From the NCBI RefSeq assembly GCF_003075075.1, contig NZ_QCYM01000006.1, positions 62,001 to 126,000 on the forward strand: a DNA stretch of 64,000 nucleotides, written 5' to 3'. Positions 18,329 through 27,326 of this stretch are shown here, piece after piece. A model generated the notes under the pieces. The model did no database searches. It worked only from the letters and a program-made list of their open reading frames with translations, and was not told where the DNA came from. Position numbers and translations under genes: made by a program. This stretch comes from Labrenzia sp. 011. GTDB lineage: Bacteria; Pseudomonadota; Alphaproteobacteria; Rhizobiales; Stappiaceae. The stretch's first letter is position 1, and the number at the start of each line of letters is the position of its first letter.

Positions 18329-19552
18329 ATGAGACGCGTTGTCGTCACCGGTATGGGAATCGTTTCGTCCATCGGATCGAACGTCGAGGAAGTGCTGACA
18401 AGTCTGCGAGAAGGCAAGTCCGGCATCAGTTTTGCACCCGATTATGCGGAACACGGATTCCGCAGCCAGGTTCACGGCAAACCGGATATCGACATCCCCT
18501 CGCTTGTCGACAAGCGCCAGCTCCGTTTCATGGGCGATGGCGCGGCCTACAACTTCATCGCCATGCAGCAGGCCATCAGCGACAGCGGACTGGAGGAAAC
18601 GGATGTTTCCAATGTCCGTACCGGGCTCATCATGGGATCGGGCGGCCCCTCGACCAAGAATCTGTTCCAGGCGCACCGGATCGTTCTGGAAAAAGGCTCG
18701 CCGAAGCGCATGGGGCCGTTCATGGTCACCCGCGGCATGAGCTCGACCAATTCGGCCTGCCTTGCGACTCCCTTCAAGATCAAGGGCATCAACTATTCCA
18801 TCACCTCGGCATGCTCCACCTCCGCCCACTGCATCGGCGCGGCGACGGAACAGATCCAGTTCGGCAAGCAGGATGTGATGTTCGCCGGTGGCGGCGAGGA
18901 ACTGGACTGGACCCTGTCCTGCCTGTTCGACGCCATGGGCGCCATGTCTTCCAAATACAACGACACGCCGCAGACAGCGGCCCGGGCCTATGACGCGACC
19001 CGCGACGGCTTTGTCATCGCCGGCGGCGGCGGGGTTGTCGTGCTGGAGGAACTGGAACACGCCAAGGCACGCGGCGCCAAGATCTATGCCGAAGTGACCG
19101 GCTATGCGGCCAATTCGGACGGCTATGACATGGTCGCCCCGTCCGGCGAGGGCGGCGAGCGCTGCATGCGCCTTGCCATTGAAACCCTGGGCGAGCGCAA
19201 GGTCGACTACATCAATTCACATGGTACATCGACGCCAGTGGGCGATATCGGCGAAATCGAGGCCATCCGCCGCGTCTTCGGCGAAAACCAGCCTCCGGTG
19301 TCCTCGACAAAGTCGCTGACCGGGCACAGCCTCGGCGCAACGGGCGTGCAGGAGGCAATCTACTGCCTGCTGATGCTCCAGAACGATTTCATCACGGCTT
19401 CCGCCAACATTACCCAGCTCGATCCCGCGCTCAAGGACGGCGAGATCGTCAGGGAGCGTGTCGACGACGCCGGACTTGATACCGTGCTCTCCAACAGCTT
19501 CGGCTTCGGCGGTACAAATGCCTCCCTTGCGCTGTCGCGCTACCACGGCTGA
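18329..19552 (+). CDS. fabB: Beta-ketoacyl-ACP synthase I
   Basis: FabB elongates acyl-ACP by condensation with malonyl-ACP and is needed to elongate the cis-3-decenoyl product of FabA. The 407-residue thiolase-fold protein has the nucleophile in A-C-S-T-S-A-H-C (Cys about 162), the first active-site His in [11 protein letters not shown] and the second in G-H-S-L-G-A-T-G. The C-terminal [11 protein letters not shown] motif is intact. The ATG at 18329 has TAGGAG upstream. fabI begins 10 bases after the stop, so fabB and fabI form one unit. Confidence 0.97.
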   Translation: MRRVVVTGMGIVSSIGSNVEEVLTSLREGKSGISFAPDYAEHGFRSQVHGKPDIDIPSLVDKRQLRFMGDGAAYNFIAMQQAISDSGLEETDVSNVRTGLIMGSGGPSTKNLFQAHRIVLEKGSPKRMGPFMVTRGMSSTNSACLATPFKIKGINYSITSACSTSAHCIGAATEQIQFGKQDVMFAGGGEELDWTLSCLFDAMGAMSSKYNDTPQTAARAYDATRDGFVIAGGGGVVVLEELEHAKARGAKIYAEVTGYAANSDGYDMVAPSGEGGERCMRLAIETLGERKVDYINSHGTSTPVGDIGEIEAIRRVFGENQPPVSSTKSLTGHSLGATGVQEAIYCLLMLQNDFITASANITQLDPALKDGEIVRERVDDAGLDTVLSNSFGFGGTNASLALSRYHG

Positions 19553-19562
19553 GGAGTTTTAT

Positions 19563-20375
19563 ATGACTGAACTGATGAAGGGCAAACGTGGCCTGATAAT
19601 GGGTGTTGCCAATGACCATTCCATCGCATGGGGCATCGCCAAGACTCTCTCGGACCACGGTGCGGAACTTGCCTTCACCTATCAGGGCGACGCCTTCGGG
19701 CGGCGTACCAAACCGTTGGCGGATTCCATCGGATCGAAGATCCTGTTGCCCTGCGATGTCGAGGACATCAATTCAGTCGACAGCGTCTTCGACACGCTGA
19801 AGGAAGAATGGGGCAGCATCGACTTTCTGGTTCATGCCATCGCATTTTCCGACAAGTCCGAACTGCGCGGCAAATACGCTGACACGACCCGGGAAAACTT
19901 CTCCCGCACCATGCTCATCTCCTGCTTTTCCTTCACGGAAATCGCCAAGAGGGCGGCGGCCATCATGCCCAATGGCGGCGCGATGGTGACATTGACCTAC
20001 GGCGGCTCCACCAAGGTGATGCCGAACTACAATGTCATGGGCGTTGCCAAGGCGGCGCTGGAATCATCCGTGCGCTATCTGGCGGTCGACTACGGCGAAC
20101 AGAATATCCGCGTCAACGCGATCTCCGCCGGACCCGTGCGTACGCTCGCCGGATCAGGCGTCTCCGACGCAAGGCTGATGTTCAATTTCCAGAAACGCAA
20201 TTCGCCGCTGTGCCGGACGGTTTCGCTGGAGGAAATCGGCGGGACGGGTCTTTATCTCCTGTCCGGCCTGTCGGGCGGGGTCACCGGGGAAATCCATTTC
20301 GTCGACAGTGGCTACAACATCATGTCCATGCCACGGCTGGGAGAACTCAAGGCCCAGGAAGTGACGGCGGACTAG
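19563..20375 (+). CDS. fabI: Enoyl-[ACP] reductase (NADH) FabI
   Basis: FabI reduces trans-2-enoyl-ACP in each elongation cycle and is the triclosan target. The 270-residue short-chain dehydrogenase has the FabI N-terminus G-K-R-G-L-I-M-G-V-A-N-D-H-S-I-A-W-G and a catalytic Tyr-x6-Lys within Y-N-V-M-G-V-A-K near residues 156-163. The substrate loop is S-A-G-P-V-R-T-L-A. The ATG at 19563 follows GAGGAG. It closes the fabA-fabB-fabI group and is followed by a terminator. Confidence 0.97.
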   Translation: MTELMKGKRGLIMGVANDHSIAWGIAKTLSDHGAELAFTYQGDAFGRRTKPLADSIGSKILLPCDVEDINSVDSVFDTLKEEWGSIDFLVHAIAFSDKSELRGKYADTTRENFSRTMLISCFSFTEIAKRAAAIMPNGGAMVTLTYGGSTKVMPNYNVMGVAKAALESSVRYLAVDYGEQNIRVNAISAGPVRTLAGSGVSDARLMFNFQKRNSPLCRTVSLEEIGGTGLYLLSGLSGGVTGEIHFVDSGYNIMSMPRLGELKAQEVTAD

Positions 20376-20403
20376 ATTTCTCTTCAGTCGCGCGACAAGA
20401 CAG

Positions 20404-20431
20404 AAAAGGCGGCCGGCGGGTCGCCTTTTTT
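20404..20431 (+). terminator. Intrinsic terminator after fabI
   Basis: AAAAGGCG and CGCCTTTTTT flank a GC-rich loop 28 bases after the fabI stop, with six T residues at the end. It is a good intrinsic terminator for the fab unit. Confidence 0.75.
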
Positions 20432-20502
20432 CATGCGTGGAATCGTGTGTTTTCGATCCTCCAGCACACAATGACGTCCTGCTGCGGTTCCCCGAACGGG
20501 GA

Positions 20503-21066
20503 TCAATCCTCGATCAGCTCGTCAGGATAGACACCGAAAAGCCTGGTCTGGTCCAGCCAGCCGTCATAATTCTCGCCATTGACCCGGCACCAGCCACCGG
20601 CGCATTCCGTCACCGACGTCAGGACGAAGGGCTCGAGCTCGGCGACAATATCCGCGTCCGAACGGGACCGGGCGCGCAGCGGTGTGAGATCGCTCTTTTC
20701 CCAGGGCGTGACGAGAGCCGTCCTCCGGCCGGACAGCAGCGAGTGAAACACCCAGCCCTGTTTTCCCTCCCAGTCGCGAATTCGCCGCCAGTTCTCAAAT
20801 TCCTGAATGATTTCAACCGGAAGACCCGACTGGACAAAGGTCCAGGCAATGTCGTGATCGCGCGAGGGGCCGACACGGACATTCACCCGGTCCGATTTCA
20901 GGCTCACGAAGCGCGGCACGGGAAGCCCGCTGGCACCGGTCGTCGTTCCCTGGGCGGCGCCGGGAAGGGCCGTGTTGCCCAGTCCCGCGAAAAGAACCAT
21001 CGCGCCAAAAAGCAGCCTGGCGGCGAGACTGAAGGGAATTCGGGCACCTGAGATCGAACGAGCCAT
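20503..21066 (-). CDS. Secreted protein with tandem bacterial SH3 domains
   Basis: This 187-residue protein has a Sec signal peptide (hydrophobic core about 10-30, likely cut after A-L-P-G-A-A-Q). Two SH3-like repeats follow. The first, about residues 55-110, has V-N-V-R-V-G-P-S near its start and G-W-V-F-H at its end; the second, about 125-180, has L-R-A-R-S and G-W-L-D-Q-T in the same places. Bacterial SH3 domains usually bind peptidoglycan stem peptides, so the likely site is the periplasm or cell wall. There is no enzyme domain. A TCCCCG/CGGGGA stem lies just past its stop on the minus strand. It is divergent from the dehydrogenase gene. Confidence 0.85.
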   Translation of the reverse strand: MARSISGARIPFSLAARLLFGAMVLFAGLGNTALPGAAQGTTTGASGLPVPRFVSLKSDRVNVRVGPSRDHDIAWTFVQSGLPVEIIQEFENWRRIRDWEGKQGWVFHSLLSGRRTALVTPWEKSDLTPLRARSRSDADIVAELEPFVLTSVTECAGGWCRVNGENYDGWLDQTRLFGVYPDELIED

Positions 21067-21313
21067 ATTGTCCGGTAGTCCAATTGTTATTGGTTGTTAA
21101 CTTGTGGCAAATCATTACCGAAAAACCTGCGCAAAAACCAGCGGGCCGAGACCGGCTCCCCGGCAATGCGCGGCGAATGTAGCCGATCCCTTGTTTCTGG
21201 CGGACCATCTGCTAGGAAAAGGGTATGGTCTTATCCGCTCGCGCTACGCGCAGCGTCAAGGTGGAACCGTTGAGGTTAACAAACCTTCAACGAAGCGCGA
21301 AAGGCAATTTGGT

Positions 21314-22300
21314 ATGGTGAAAAAGAAGCCTGTCGTCGTTGTCACCCGGAAGCTTCCGGACGTCGTCGAAACGCGGATGCGGGAGCTCTTCGAGACACGT
21401 CTGAATGAAAATGACAGGCCTTTCAGCCAGGCGGAACTGGTGGAGGCTGTCAGATCCGCGGATGTGCTGGTACCCACCGTGACCGACCGTATCGATTCCT
21501 CGATCCTGTCCCAGGCGGGGGAGAACCTGAAGCTGATCGCCAACTTCGGGAACGGCGTCGACAACATCGATGTCGTGACCGCCAACAACCGGGGAATCAA
21601 TGTCACGAACACCCCCGGCGTACTGACCGAAGACACGGCAGACATGACCATGGCCCTGATGCTCGCCGTGCCGCGTCGTCTTGCCACAGGCATCAAGGCC
21701 CTGGAAGCAGGAGACTGGGCCGGCTGGTCGCCGACCTGGATGCTCGGCCACCGGATCTGGGGCAAGCGGCTCGGCATCATCGGCATGGGCCGGATCGGCC
21801 AGGCCGTGGCCCGGCGGGCCAAGGCCTTCGGCATGTCGATCCATTATCACAATCGCCGCCGCGTCTCCGACAGCATCGAGGAAGAGCTGGAAGCGACCTA
21901 CTGGGACAGCCTCGACCAGATGCTGGCGCGCATGGATGTGGTCTCCATCCATTGCCCGCATACGCCCGGCACGTTCCATCTTCTGTCCGCCCGGCGCCTG
22001 AAGCTCATGAAAAAGGGCGCCTATGTGGTCAACACCGCCCGTGGCGAGGTCATCGACGAAAACGCCCTGATCCGCATGCTGGAATCAGGCGATCTCGCCG
22101 GGGCCGGCCTGGACGTTTTCGAGCATGAGCCCGCGGTCAATCCAAAGCTGGCGAAGATGGACAATGTGCTGCTGCTGCCGCACATGGGATCGGCAACGAT
22201 AGAAGGCCGGATCGAGATGGGCGAGAAGGTGATCATCAATATCAGAACCTTCATGGACGGCCACCGTCCGCCCGACCGCGTCCTGCCGTCCATGCTCTAG
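21314..22300 (+). CDS. D-isomer specific 2-hydroxyacid dehydrogenase (glyoxylate/hydroxypyruvate reductase type)
   Basis: This 328-residue NAD(P)-dependent dehydrogenase reduces 2-oxo acids such as glyoxylate or hydroxypyruvate. The Rossmann motif is G-M-G-R-I-G-Q near residue 157, the substrate Arg is in N-T-A-R-G-E, the Glu in D-V-F-E-H-E-P and the catalytic His in L-P-H-M-G-S-A-T. The ATG at 21314 (M-V-K-K-K-P) is chosen since 70 in-frame codons upstream are basic and not family-like; SD is weak (AATTTGGT). It lies 13 bases ahead of the phosphotransferase gene. The exact substrate is not fixed by the sequence. Confidence 0.93.
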   Translation: MVKKKPVVVVTRKLPDVVETRMRELFETRLNENDRPFSQAELVEAVRSADVLVPTVTDRIDSSILSQAGENLKLIANFGNGVDNIDVVTANNRGINVTNTPGVLTEDTADMTMALMLAVPRRLATGIKALEAGDWAGWSPTWMLGHRIWGKRLGIIGMGRIGQAVARRAKAFGMSIHYHNRRRVSDSIEEELEATYWDSLDQMLARMDVVSIHCPHTPGTFHLLSARRLKLMKKGAYVVNTARGEVIDENALIRMLESGDLAGAGLDVFEHEPAVNPKLAKMDNVLLLPHMGSATIEGRIEMGEKVIINIRTFMDGHRPPDRVLPSML

Positions 22301-22313
22301 GTCGGAACCGCGG

Positions 22314-23186
22314 TTGACGGTGCCTGAAGTTGTCATCCCGGATAACCTGTCCTGGCTGAATCAGTCGGAGGATGGGCGCAGGTGGCTGTCGTTGCTTCCT
22401 GATCTGGTTGCCGCCACATGCCGGCGCCTTGATCTGCAGATCTGCGGACCGCCGTTTCCCGGAGGCAGCGTTTCCTACGTGGTGCCCGTGAAACGGGCCG
22501 ACGGGGAGGCTGTGCTGAAATGCCAGTTCATCGACCGGGAGTCCCGCCACGAGGCGGAGGCCCTCCTGGCCTGGAACGGTACGGGCGCCATCCGTCTGCT
22601 CGACCACGCAGCCGAAACAGGGGTTCTTCTGCTGGAGCGCTGCCGGCCGGGACGGTTTCTGGCCGATGACCCATGCGCCGACAAGCTCGGAGTCATGGCA
22701 GATCTTCTGCGCAAATTGCTGGTTCCGGCCGCAGGTCCCTTCAATTCCCTGAAAGACGAAGCGACACTCTGGATACACTCCCTGGACCGGGACTGGCGGC
22801 GGGCCGGCAAACCGTGCGAACACCGCCTGGTAGAGGCCGCCATCGATGCCCTTTCCGGCCTGACATCGCAGGAAACCGCCTGTGTTCTTCTTCATCAGGA
22901 CCTTCACGGCCACAATGTGCTGGCAGCCGAACGGGCACCATGGCTGGCGATCGATCCGAAACCGCTGGTGGGGGATCCGGCCTTCTGCCTGAGCCCGATC
23001 GTGAGAAGTTTCGAATTCGGCCACTCGGAGGCAGAAGTGCTCTATCGGCTGGACCGGTTGTCCGGGGAACTGGATATCGATCGCGAGCGGGCGAGACTGT
23101 GGACCATCGGACAGACGATGGCCTGGGCTTTCAGCAGTTCCTGGTCATGGCGCCATTTTGACACTTCGCGCTGGCTGCTGGGGTAA
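22314..23186 (+). CDS. APH(6)-type aminoglycoside/hydroxyurea phosphotransferase family protein
   Basis: This 290-residue kinase-fold protein belongs to the APH_6_hur family (streptomycin 6-kinases, hydroxyurea resistance). The catalytic loop H-Q-D-L-H-G-H-N-V-L (HxDxxxxN) is near residue 196 and the magnesium segment is I-D-P-K-P-L-V-G-D-P-A near 212, the family layout. The lysine in V-L-K-C-Q may bind ATP. Start is TTG at 22314; GTG at 22320 is equally likely. Base composition matches its neighbours, and no mobile element is near, so this is probably a chromosomal homologue and not a recently gained resistance gene. The physiological substrate is unknown. It converges with dnaQ. Confidence 0.85.
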   Translation: MTVPEVVIPDNLSWLNQSEDGRRWLSLLPDLVAATCRRLDLQICGPPFPGGSVSYVVPVKRADGEAVLKCQFIDRESRHEAEALLAWNGTGAIRLLDHAAETGVLLLERCRPGRFLADDPCADKLGVMADLLRKLLVPAAGPFNSLKDEATLWIHSLDRDWRRAGKPCEHRLVEAAIDALSGLTSQETACVLLHQDLHGHNVLAAERAPWLAIDPKPLVGDPAFCLSPIVRSFEFGHSEAEVLYRLDRLSGELDIDRERARLWTIGQTMAWAFSSSWSWRHFDTSRWLLG

Positions 23187-23201
23187 TACCGGCCGCGCGT
23201 G

Positions 23202-23915
23202 TCAGCTCTCGTATTTCGTCCAGATGGAATCGTCACCCATGCCCGCGATAAAGGCCTTGTGGGCTTCATATTCCGACCCGGACAGGAGCGGGGCTAGCGG
23301 CTCGGGACGACGCCTGGCGTTGAAGGGACCGAGTTCCCCCGCTTCCATGGTCATGCCCGAAGAAGATGTCTCCTCTTCCTCGAGCACCAGACCGAGTGCG
23401 GTCTGCCGTCCGCCGATCAGTTCCAGATAGACCTCGGCCAGGATTTCCGCATCGAGCAATGCGCCGTGCTTCACGCGCCTGGAGTTGTCGATGCCATATC
23501 GCGAACAGAGCGCGTCGAGGGAATTCGGCCCGCTCGGATGCTTGCGCCGGGCAATGTCCAGCGTATCGATCACCTGGCTTCCCGGAATCGGTCCCCGGCC
23601 GGCACGCTCCAGTTCCATGTTGATGAAACCCATGTCGAAGGCGGCATTGTGAATGACCAGCGTGCCGTCTCCGACAAATTCCAGAAATTCATCAACGATG
23701 TCGGGAAACAGCGGCTTGTCCGCCAGAAACTCCGCCGACAGACCGTGCACGCGGAACGCTTCTTCCGGCATGTCGCGCTGCGGGTTGATGTAGACGTGAT
23801 AGGCGTTGCCTGTCGGAATGTGGTTGATGAGCTCCACACCGCCGATTTCAACCAGCCGATCGCCGCCGCGCGGATTGAGGCCCGTGGTTTCCGTATCGAA
23901 GGATATTTCACGCAT
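23202..23915 (-). CDS. dnaQ: DNA polymerase III subunit epsilon (3'-5' proofreading exonuclease)
   Basis: DnaQ proofreads newly made DNA within the polymerase III core. The 237 residues have Exo I F-D-T-E-T-T-G-L (Asp7, Glu9), Exo II H-N-A-A-F-D-M-G-F and Exo III-epsilon H-G-A-L-L-D-A, so it is of the DEDDh type. The C-terminal tail after about residue 180 would bind DnaE. It is in the dnaQ-coaE-aroE-maf cluster, found beside alphaproteobacterial origins, and is 83 bases past coaE. Confidence 0.96.
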   Translation of the reverse strand: MREISFDTETTGLNPRGGDRLVEIGGVELINHIPTGNAYHVYINPQRDMPEEAFRVHGLSAEFLADKPLFPDIVDEFLEFVGDGTLVIHNAAFDMGFINMELERAGRGPIPGSQVIDTLDIARRKHPSGPNSLDALCSRYGIDNSRRVKHGALLDAEILAEVYLELIGGRQTALGLVLEEEETSSSGMTMEAGELGPFNARRRPEPLAPLLSGSEYEAHKAFIAGMGDDSIWTKYES

Positions 23916-23998
23916 GATTTCGCCTGCCTGTCTTTAAAATCCAGTGTGACGGCTGATCCCGGCGAAGCCAAGGACGCGGGAGGTGTTTTCCCCGTGCT

Positions 23999-24586
23999 TC
24001 AGCCGCAACCGGCCAGAGCCTTCAGAATTGCCCGCACGCCGCGCCGGGCCGGCTCCATGCCATGCCCGGTGTCGAGCAGAAAATGCGCACGCCGGCGTTT
24101 TTCGGCATCCGGCATCTGCTTTTGCAGGATCGAGTGGAACCGGTCCTCCGTCATGCCGGGCCGGGCAAGGACCCGCTGGCGCTGAATCCGTGCGTCGGCG
24201 GTCACGACAACGGCCACATCCACCCGGCGCATGCTGTCCGTCTCGAACAGCAAGGGAATATCCATCACGACAAGACGCCGCCTCGCGGCTCTTGCCTTTT
24301 CCAGAAACTCTTCCTCCACCTCGCGCACCAGCGGATGAACAATCGCTTCCAGCCGCTTCATGGCCTCCGGCTTGTCCAAAACCCGGGGCGACAGCAGTTT
24401 GCGGTCCACCTTGCCGTCGGTGACGGTGCCGGGAAAGGCGGCTTCGATCAACGGAGCAGCGCGGCCGCTGTAAAGGGCATGAACGGCAGCATCGGCGTCA
24501 TGAACCGGCACGCCCTCCGCAGCGAACATCTTCGCGGTCACCGATTTTCCCATGCCGATCGAACCGGTCAGGCCCAGGCGGATCAT
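23999..24586 (-). CDS. coaE: Dephospho-CoA kinase
   Basis: CoaE phosphorylates the 3'-hydroxyl of dephospho-CoA in the last step of CoA synthesis. The 195-residue P-loop kinase has G-S-I-G-M-G-K-S at residues 8-15, followed by D-A-D-A-A-V-H near residue 34. L-V-V-M-D-I-P-L-L-F-E-T and Q-R-V-L-A-R are typical of the family. Its start overlaps the aroE stop by four bases (24583-24586), which suggests coupling. Confidence 0.96.
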   Translation of the reverse strand: MIRLGLTGSIGMGKSVTAKMFAAEGVPVHDADAAVHALYSGRAAPLIEAAFPGTVTDGKVDRKLLSPRVLDKPEAMKRLEAIVHPLVREVEEEFLEKARAARRRLVVMDIPLLFETDSMRRVDVAVVVTADARIQRQRVLARPGMTEDRFHSILQKQMPDAEKRRRAHFLLDTGHGMEPARRGVRAILKALAGCG

Positions 24587-25431
24587 GATCGTCCTCCCAG
24601 ATCCTCAACGATCAGCGCGCGCAGGGCCTCATCCACCTGCGGGCGCACACCGAACCAGCGCTCGAATCCGGGAACCGCCTGATGGAGCAGCATGCCGAGG
24701 CCGTCAATGACGGGATTGCCGCGTTGTTCCGCCTGTTTCAGGAGATCGGTTTGCAACGGCACATAGACGATATCGGTCACCAGGGCGTCTTTCCGCAGGG
24801 GGGAGAGATCGATCCCGAGCGGCGGGTTGCCGGTCATGCCGAGAGAGGTGCTATTCACGAGGAAATCGGCTTCTTCAAGCAGGATCCCCAGATTATCCCA
24901 GCCATGCCCGATCGTTCCGGTTCCAAATTCAGCGGCGATTTTCCTGGCCTTTTCCGCTGTCCGGTTGACGATATGCACAGTTGTGAATTTCCGGGAAAGC
25001 AGCGCGAAGACAATTGCCCGCGCGGCACCTCCCGCACCCAGAACGACCGCTGTGCGGGAGGTGTCATCCCACCCTGGGGCACGCTGGTCGAGGTTTCCCA
25101 GAAATCCCGTCCAGTCCGTATTCGACCCGTGCAATGCGCCGTCATCATCCAGCCAGATGGTGTTGGCCGCCCCCATGACCCTGGCGGCTTCGTCCAGCCG
25201 GTCGCAGGCGGCGGCGGCGGTTTCCTTGTGCGGAACCGTGATATTGGCGCCGACCAGACCGCTTTGCGAAAAATTCCGGAAAAACCTGTCGGCCTCTTCG
25301 GGCGCCACATCCAGACATCCGTATTCACCGGCGATACCGTGCTTTTTCAACCAGTAGCCATGAATGAGCGGCGACCGGGAATGGGCAACAGGATGGCCGG
25401 TGACGGCGGCCTTTCTGGTGACTGCAGTCAT
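24583..25431 (-). CDS. aroE: Shikimate dehydrogenase (NADP+)
   Basis: AroE reduces 3-dehydroshikimate to shikimate in the aromatic amino acid pathway. The 282 residues have the shikimate-binding S-R-S-P-L-I-H at 18-24, catalytic Lys and Asp in V-P-H-K-E and N-T-D-W-T-G, the Rossmann G-A-G-G-A-A-R and N-R-T-A-E-K. It overlaps maf by four bases upstream and coaE by four bases downstream, so the three genes are translationally coupled. Confidence 0.97.
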   Translation of the reverse strand: MTAVTRKAAVTGHPVAHSRSPLIHGYWLKKHGIAGEYGCLDVAPEEADRFFRNFSQSGLVGANITVPHKETAAAACDRLDEAARVMGAANTIWLDDDGALHGSNTDWTGFLGNLDQRAPGWDDTSRTAVVLGAGGAARAIVFALLSRKFTTVHIVNRTAEKARKIAAEFGTGTIGHGWDNLGILLEEADFLVNSTSLGMTGNPPLGIDLSPLRKDALVTDIVYVPLQTDLLKQAEQRGNPVIDGLGMLLHQAVPGFERWFGVRPQVDEALRALIVEDLGGRS

Positions 25432-26021
25432 GTTTCGATCACTTCCAGTGCGCGCAAGCGGGCCAGGAGAGGCAGCATCGGCAGGCCGAGGATGGTGAAA
25501 TAATCGCCGTCAATCTTTTCGAAAAGCTGCACGCCAATGCCTTCTAGCTGATAGGCACCGACGCTTGAAAGAACGTCATCGCCGGCGGCGGCGAGGTAAT
25601 GGCCGACAAACTGCGGTGTCAGGCCGCGCATGGTCAGACGGGCGGTGGAAACGTGGCGCCAGAGAGCTTCTCCATTGCGGGAAATCACCACCGCGGACAG
25701 GAGTTCGTGCGTCTTTCCGGAAAATGCCAGCAACTGACGGCGGGCGGCTTCCATGTTTTCGGGTTTCGTGCGCCGCTCGCCCTCGAAAGCCAGGATCTGA
25801 TCCGCTCCGATCACAAGATCTCCGGGACGGCGGGCGCTGACATCATTCGCCTTCGCTTCGGCAAGAATGCCCGCCAGATCTTCCGGCGGGAACCCCGCTT
25901 TCAGAAGCGGGGCCTCAACGGCCCGTTCGTCCACATCGGCCGGATCGACCTCGATCCGCAGTCCGGCGTTTTTGAGCAGCTCGGCCCGGATGCTGCTGCC
26001 GCTCGCAAGTACAAGTGCCAT
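25428..26021 (-). CDS. maf: Maf-like nucleotide pyrophosphatase (YhdE/YceF type)
   Basis: Maf proteins hydrolyse dTTP/UTP or m7GTP and related nucleotides and have been linked to septum control. This 197-residue protein has [12 protein letters not shown] at the start, the metal- and phosphate-binding region with V-D-E-R-A and V-I-G-A-D-Q-I-L, and [12 protein letters not shown]. The ATG at 26021 is the family start; 51 in-frame codons upstream run into the PPDK regulator gene. It sits between the PPDK regulator and aroE on the same strand. Confidence 0.94.
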   Translation of the reverse strand: MALVLASGSSIRAELLKNAGLRIEVDPADVDERAVEAPLLKAGFPPEDLAGILAEAKANDVSARRPGDLVIGADQILAFEGERRTKPENMEAARRQLLAFSGKTHELLSAVVISRNGEALWRHVSTARLTMRGLTPQFVGHYLAAAGDDVLSSVGAYQLEGIGVQLFEKIDGDYFTILGLPMLPLLARLRALEVIET

Positions 26022-26050
26022 GGAAGTCCTCTGCTGTGCGTTGCGGAAGC

Positions 26051-26899
26051 TCACCTTCCGTGGCTGTCTTCCCGCTCGGTCCGGTGGGTCTTGAAAAGAG
26101 TCATGATTTCCGCGGCTGTTTCCTCGACCGAACGCCGGGTGACGTCGATCAGCGGCCATTCGTTCTCGGTGCACAGTCTGCGGGTCATGTTGATCTCCTG
26201 GGAGATTTCCTTCCGGTCCACATAGGTGTCGTTATAGCCATCCGAATTCAGCGACAAGACCCGATTGCGGCGTATTTGCTGGATGCGCTCAACGGATGCG
26301 ATCAGGCCGACGATCATCGGCCCTTTCAGCTTCTTCACGTGTTCCGGAAGGGGAATGCCTGGAACCAGCGGGACATTCGCCGCCTTGATGCCCCGATTGG
26401 CGAGATAGATACAGGTCGGGGTCTTGGAGGTTCTGGATATGCCGATGAGCACGATATCCGCGGATTCCAGATCGTCCCAGACCTGGCCGTCGTCATGCAA
26501 CATGGTGTAATTGAGCGCTTCCATACGCCGGAAATACTCGGCGTCCAGTTCGTGCTGCCCGCCAATGCGGTGGGTCTGCGTCACATTCAGATAGGACTGG
26601 AAGACGGCAAAGACCGGGTCCAGGATATTGACGAAGGGAACACCGAGTTCGCGGCATTTGAGTTCCAGCCGCTTGGCGATGTCCACGTCAACGAGCGTGT
26701 AGAGCACGATGCCCGGTGCCTTCTCGATTTCGCTGATGACCCGGTCGAGCTGTTTCTGGGAGCGAACGAGCGGATAGACATGCTCGATTTCCTGAACATT
26801 TTCATACTGCACGGTGGCCGCACGCGCCACGGTCATGAGGGTTTCGCCGGTGGAGTCGGACACCAGATGCAAATGGAAATAGTGTCTCGACTTGTTCAC
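26051..26899 (-). CDS. Pyruvate, phosphate dikinase regulatory protein (RP001 homologue)
   Basis: These proteins are bifunctional ADP-dependent kinases and phosphorylases that switch pyruvate phosphate dikinase (or PEP synthase) off and on. The 282-residue reading begins with GTG at 26899 (GGGGA 6 bases upstream), giving [20 protein letters not shown], the family start; a TTG at 26935 would add 12 residues. The P-loop G-I-S-R-T-S-K-T is near residue 150, and [11 protein letters not shown] near the C-terminus is also typical. It is the gene that bounds one side of oriC in Caulobacter and Rickettsia (RP001), and does so here. Confidence 0.95.
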   Translation of the reverse strand: MNKSRHYFHLHLVSDSTGETLMTVARAATVQYENVQEIEHVYPLVRSQKQLDRVISEIEKAPGIVLYTLVDVDIAKRLELKCRELGVPFVNILDPVFAVFQSYLNVTQTHRIGGQHELDAEYFRRMEALNYTMLHDDGQVWDDLESADIVLIGISRTSKTPTCIYLANRGIKAANVPLVPGIPLPEHVKKLKGPMIVGLIASVERIQQIRRNRVLSLNSDGYNDTYVDRKEISQEINMTRRLCTENEWPLIDVTRRSVEETAAEIMTLFKTHRTEREDSHGR

Positions 26900-26935
26900 G
26901 CTGTCATCCCCAGGGCTGTTGATGAATTGGGGCAA

Positions 26936-27326
26936 AGCCCATTCGGCCTCTGCCTAGCACGAAGTTTATGCCCGCTCAGCATGATTTATTAACAAAACCT
27001 AAACGCGGGCAAACCGATCCCGAAACGGTTCCCGGTGAATGTGGATTCACAGGAACTCTGTGACATATCGACAGATTGTCCACTAGCGCCCAATTTCCTA
27101 ACGAAAGGTTAACACCTGTTTAAGTATCTGTAATTTAACTGATAATCGTTTTATCGACTCTTGGGGAGAGATTCAGCTAAACAAGGGGCCGGATTTATCC
27201 CGGCGAGAAATTCAAGCGGACGGATTGTGGATAGAAATTGATCCCTGTAATCCACGCTCAAACAATAAAAACAGATTCAAATAAAGACTCTTTATTAGAA
27301 TCGAAAAGTGGGAAAGGCGCTGCCTC
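26936..27326. other. oriC: Predicted chromosomal replication origin (oriC) between the RP001 homologue and hemE
   Basis: This 391-base, unusually AT-rich gap has the alphaproteobacterial origin position, between the RP001 homologue and hemE. DnaA-box-like nonamers (against TTATCCACA) are at 27226-27234 minus (CTATCCACA, 8/9), 27040-27048 minus (GAATCCACA, 7/9), 27076-27084 plus (TTGTCCACT, 7/9) and 27248-27256 plus (TAATCCACG, 7/9). An AT-rich stretch at about 27091-27160 could unwind. Six GANTC sites occur at 27044, 27156, 27170, 27274, 27286 and 27298. parS sites and parAB follow 3-10 kb away. The placement is inferred from position and motifs; I could not compute GC skew. Confidence 0.8.
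27098..27123 (+). promoter_or_regulatory. Tandem CtrA-type binding motif in oriC
   Basis: CTAA (27098-27101), TTAA (27109-27112) and TTAA (27120-27123) are spaced by seven bases each, giving one perfect TTAA-N7-TTAA and an overlapping 7/8 site. A further TTAA-N7-TAAA lies at 26989-27003. CtrA binds such sites in the Caulobacter origin and blocks initiation. Confidence 0.6.

Noticed and set aside
21276-21290. TTAA-N7-TCAA near the dehydrogenase start
   Set aside because: Seven of eight with no cell-cycle context; likely chance.
27191-27200. TTATCC followed by CGG as another DnaA box
   Set aside because: Only six of nine bases match.
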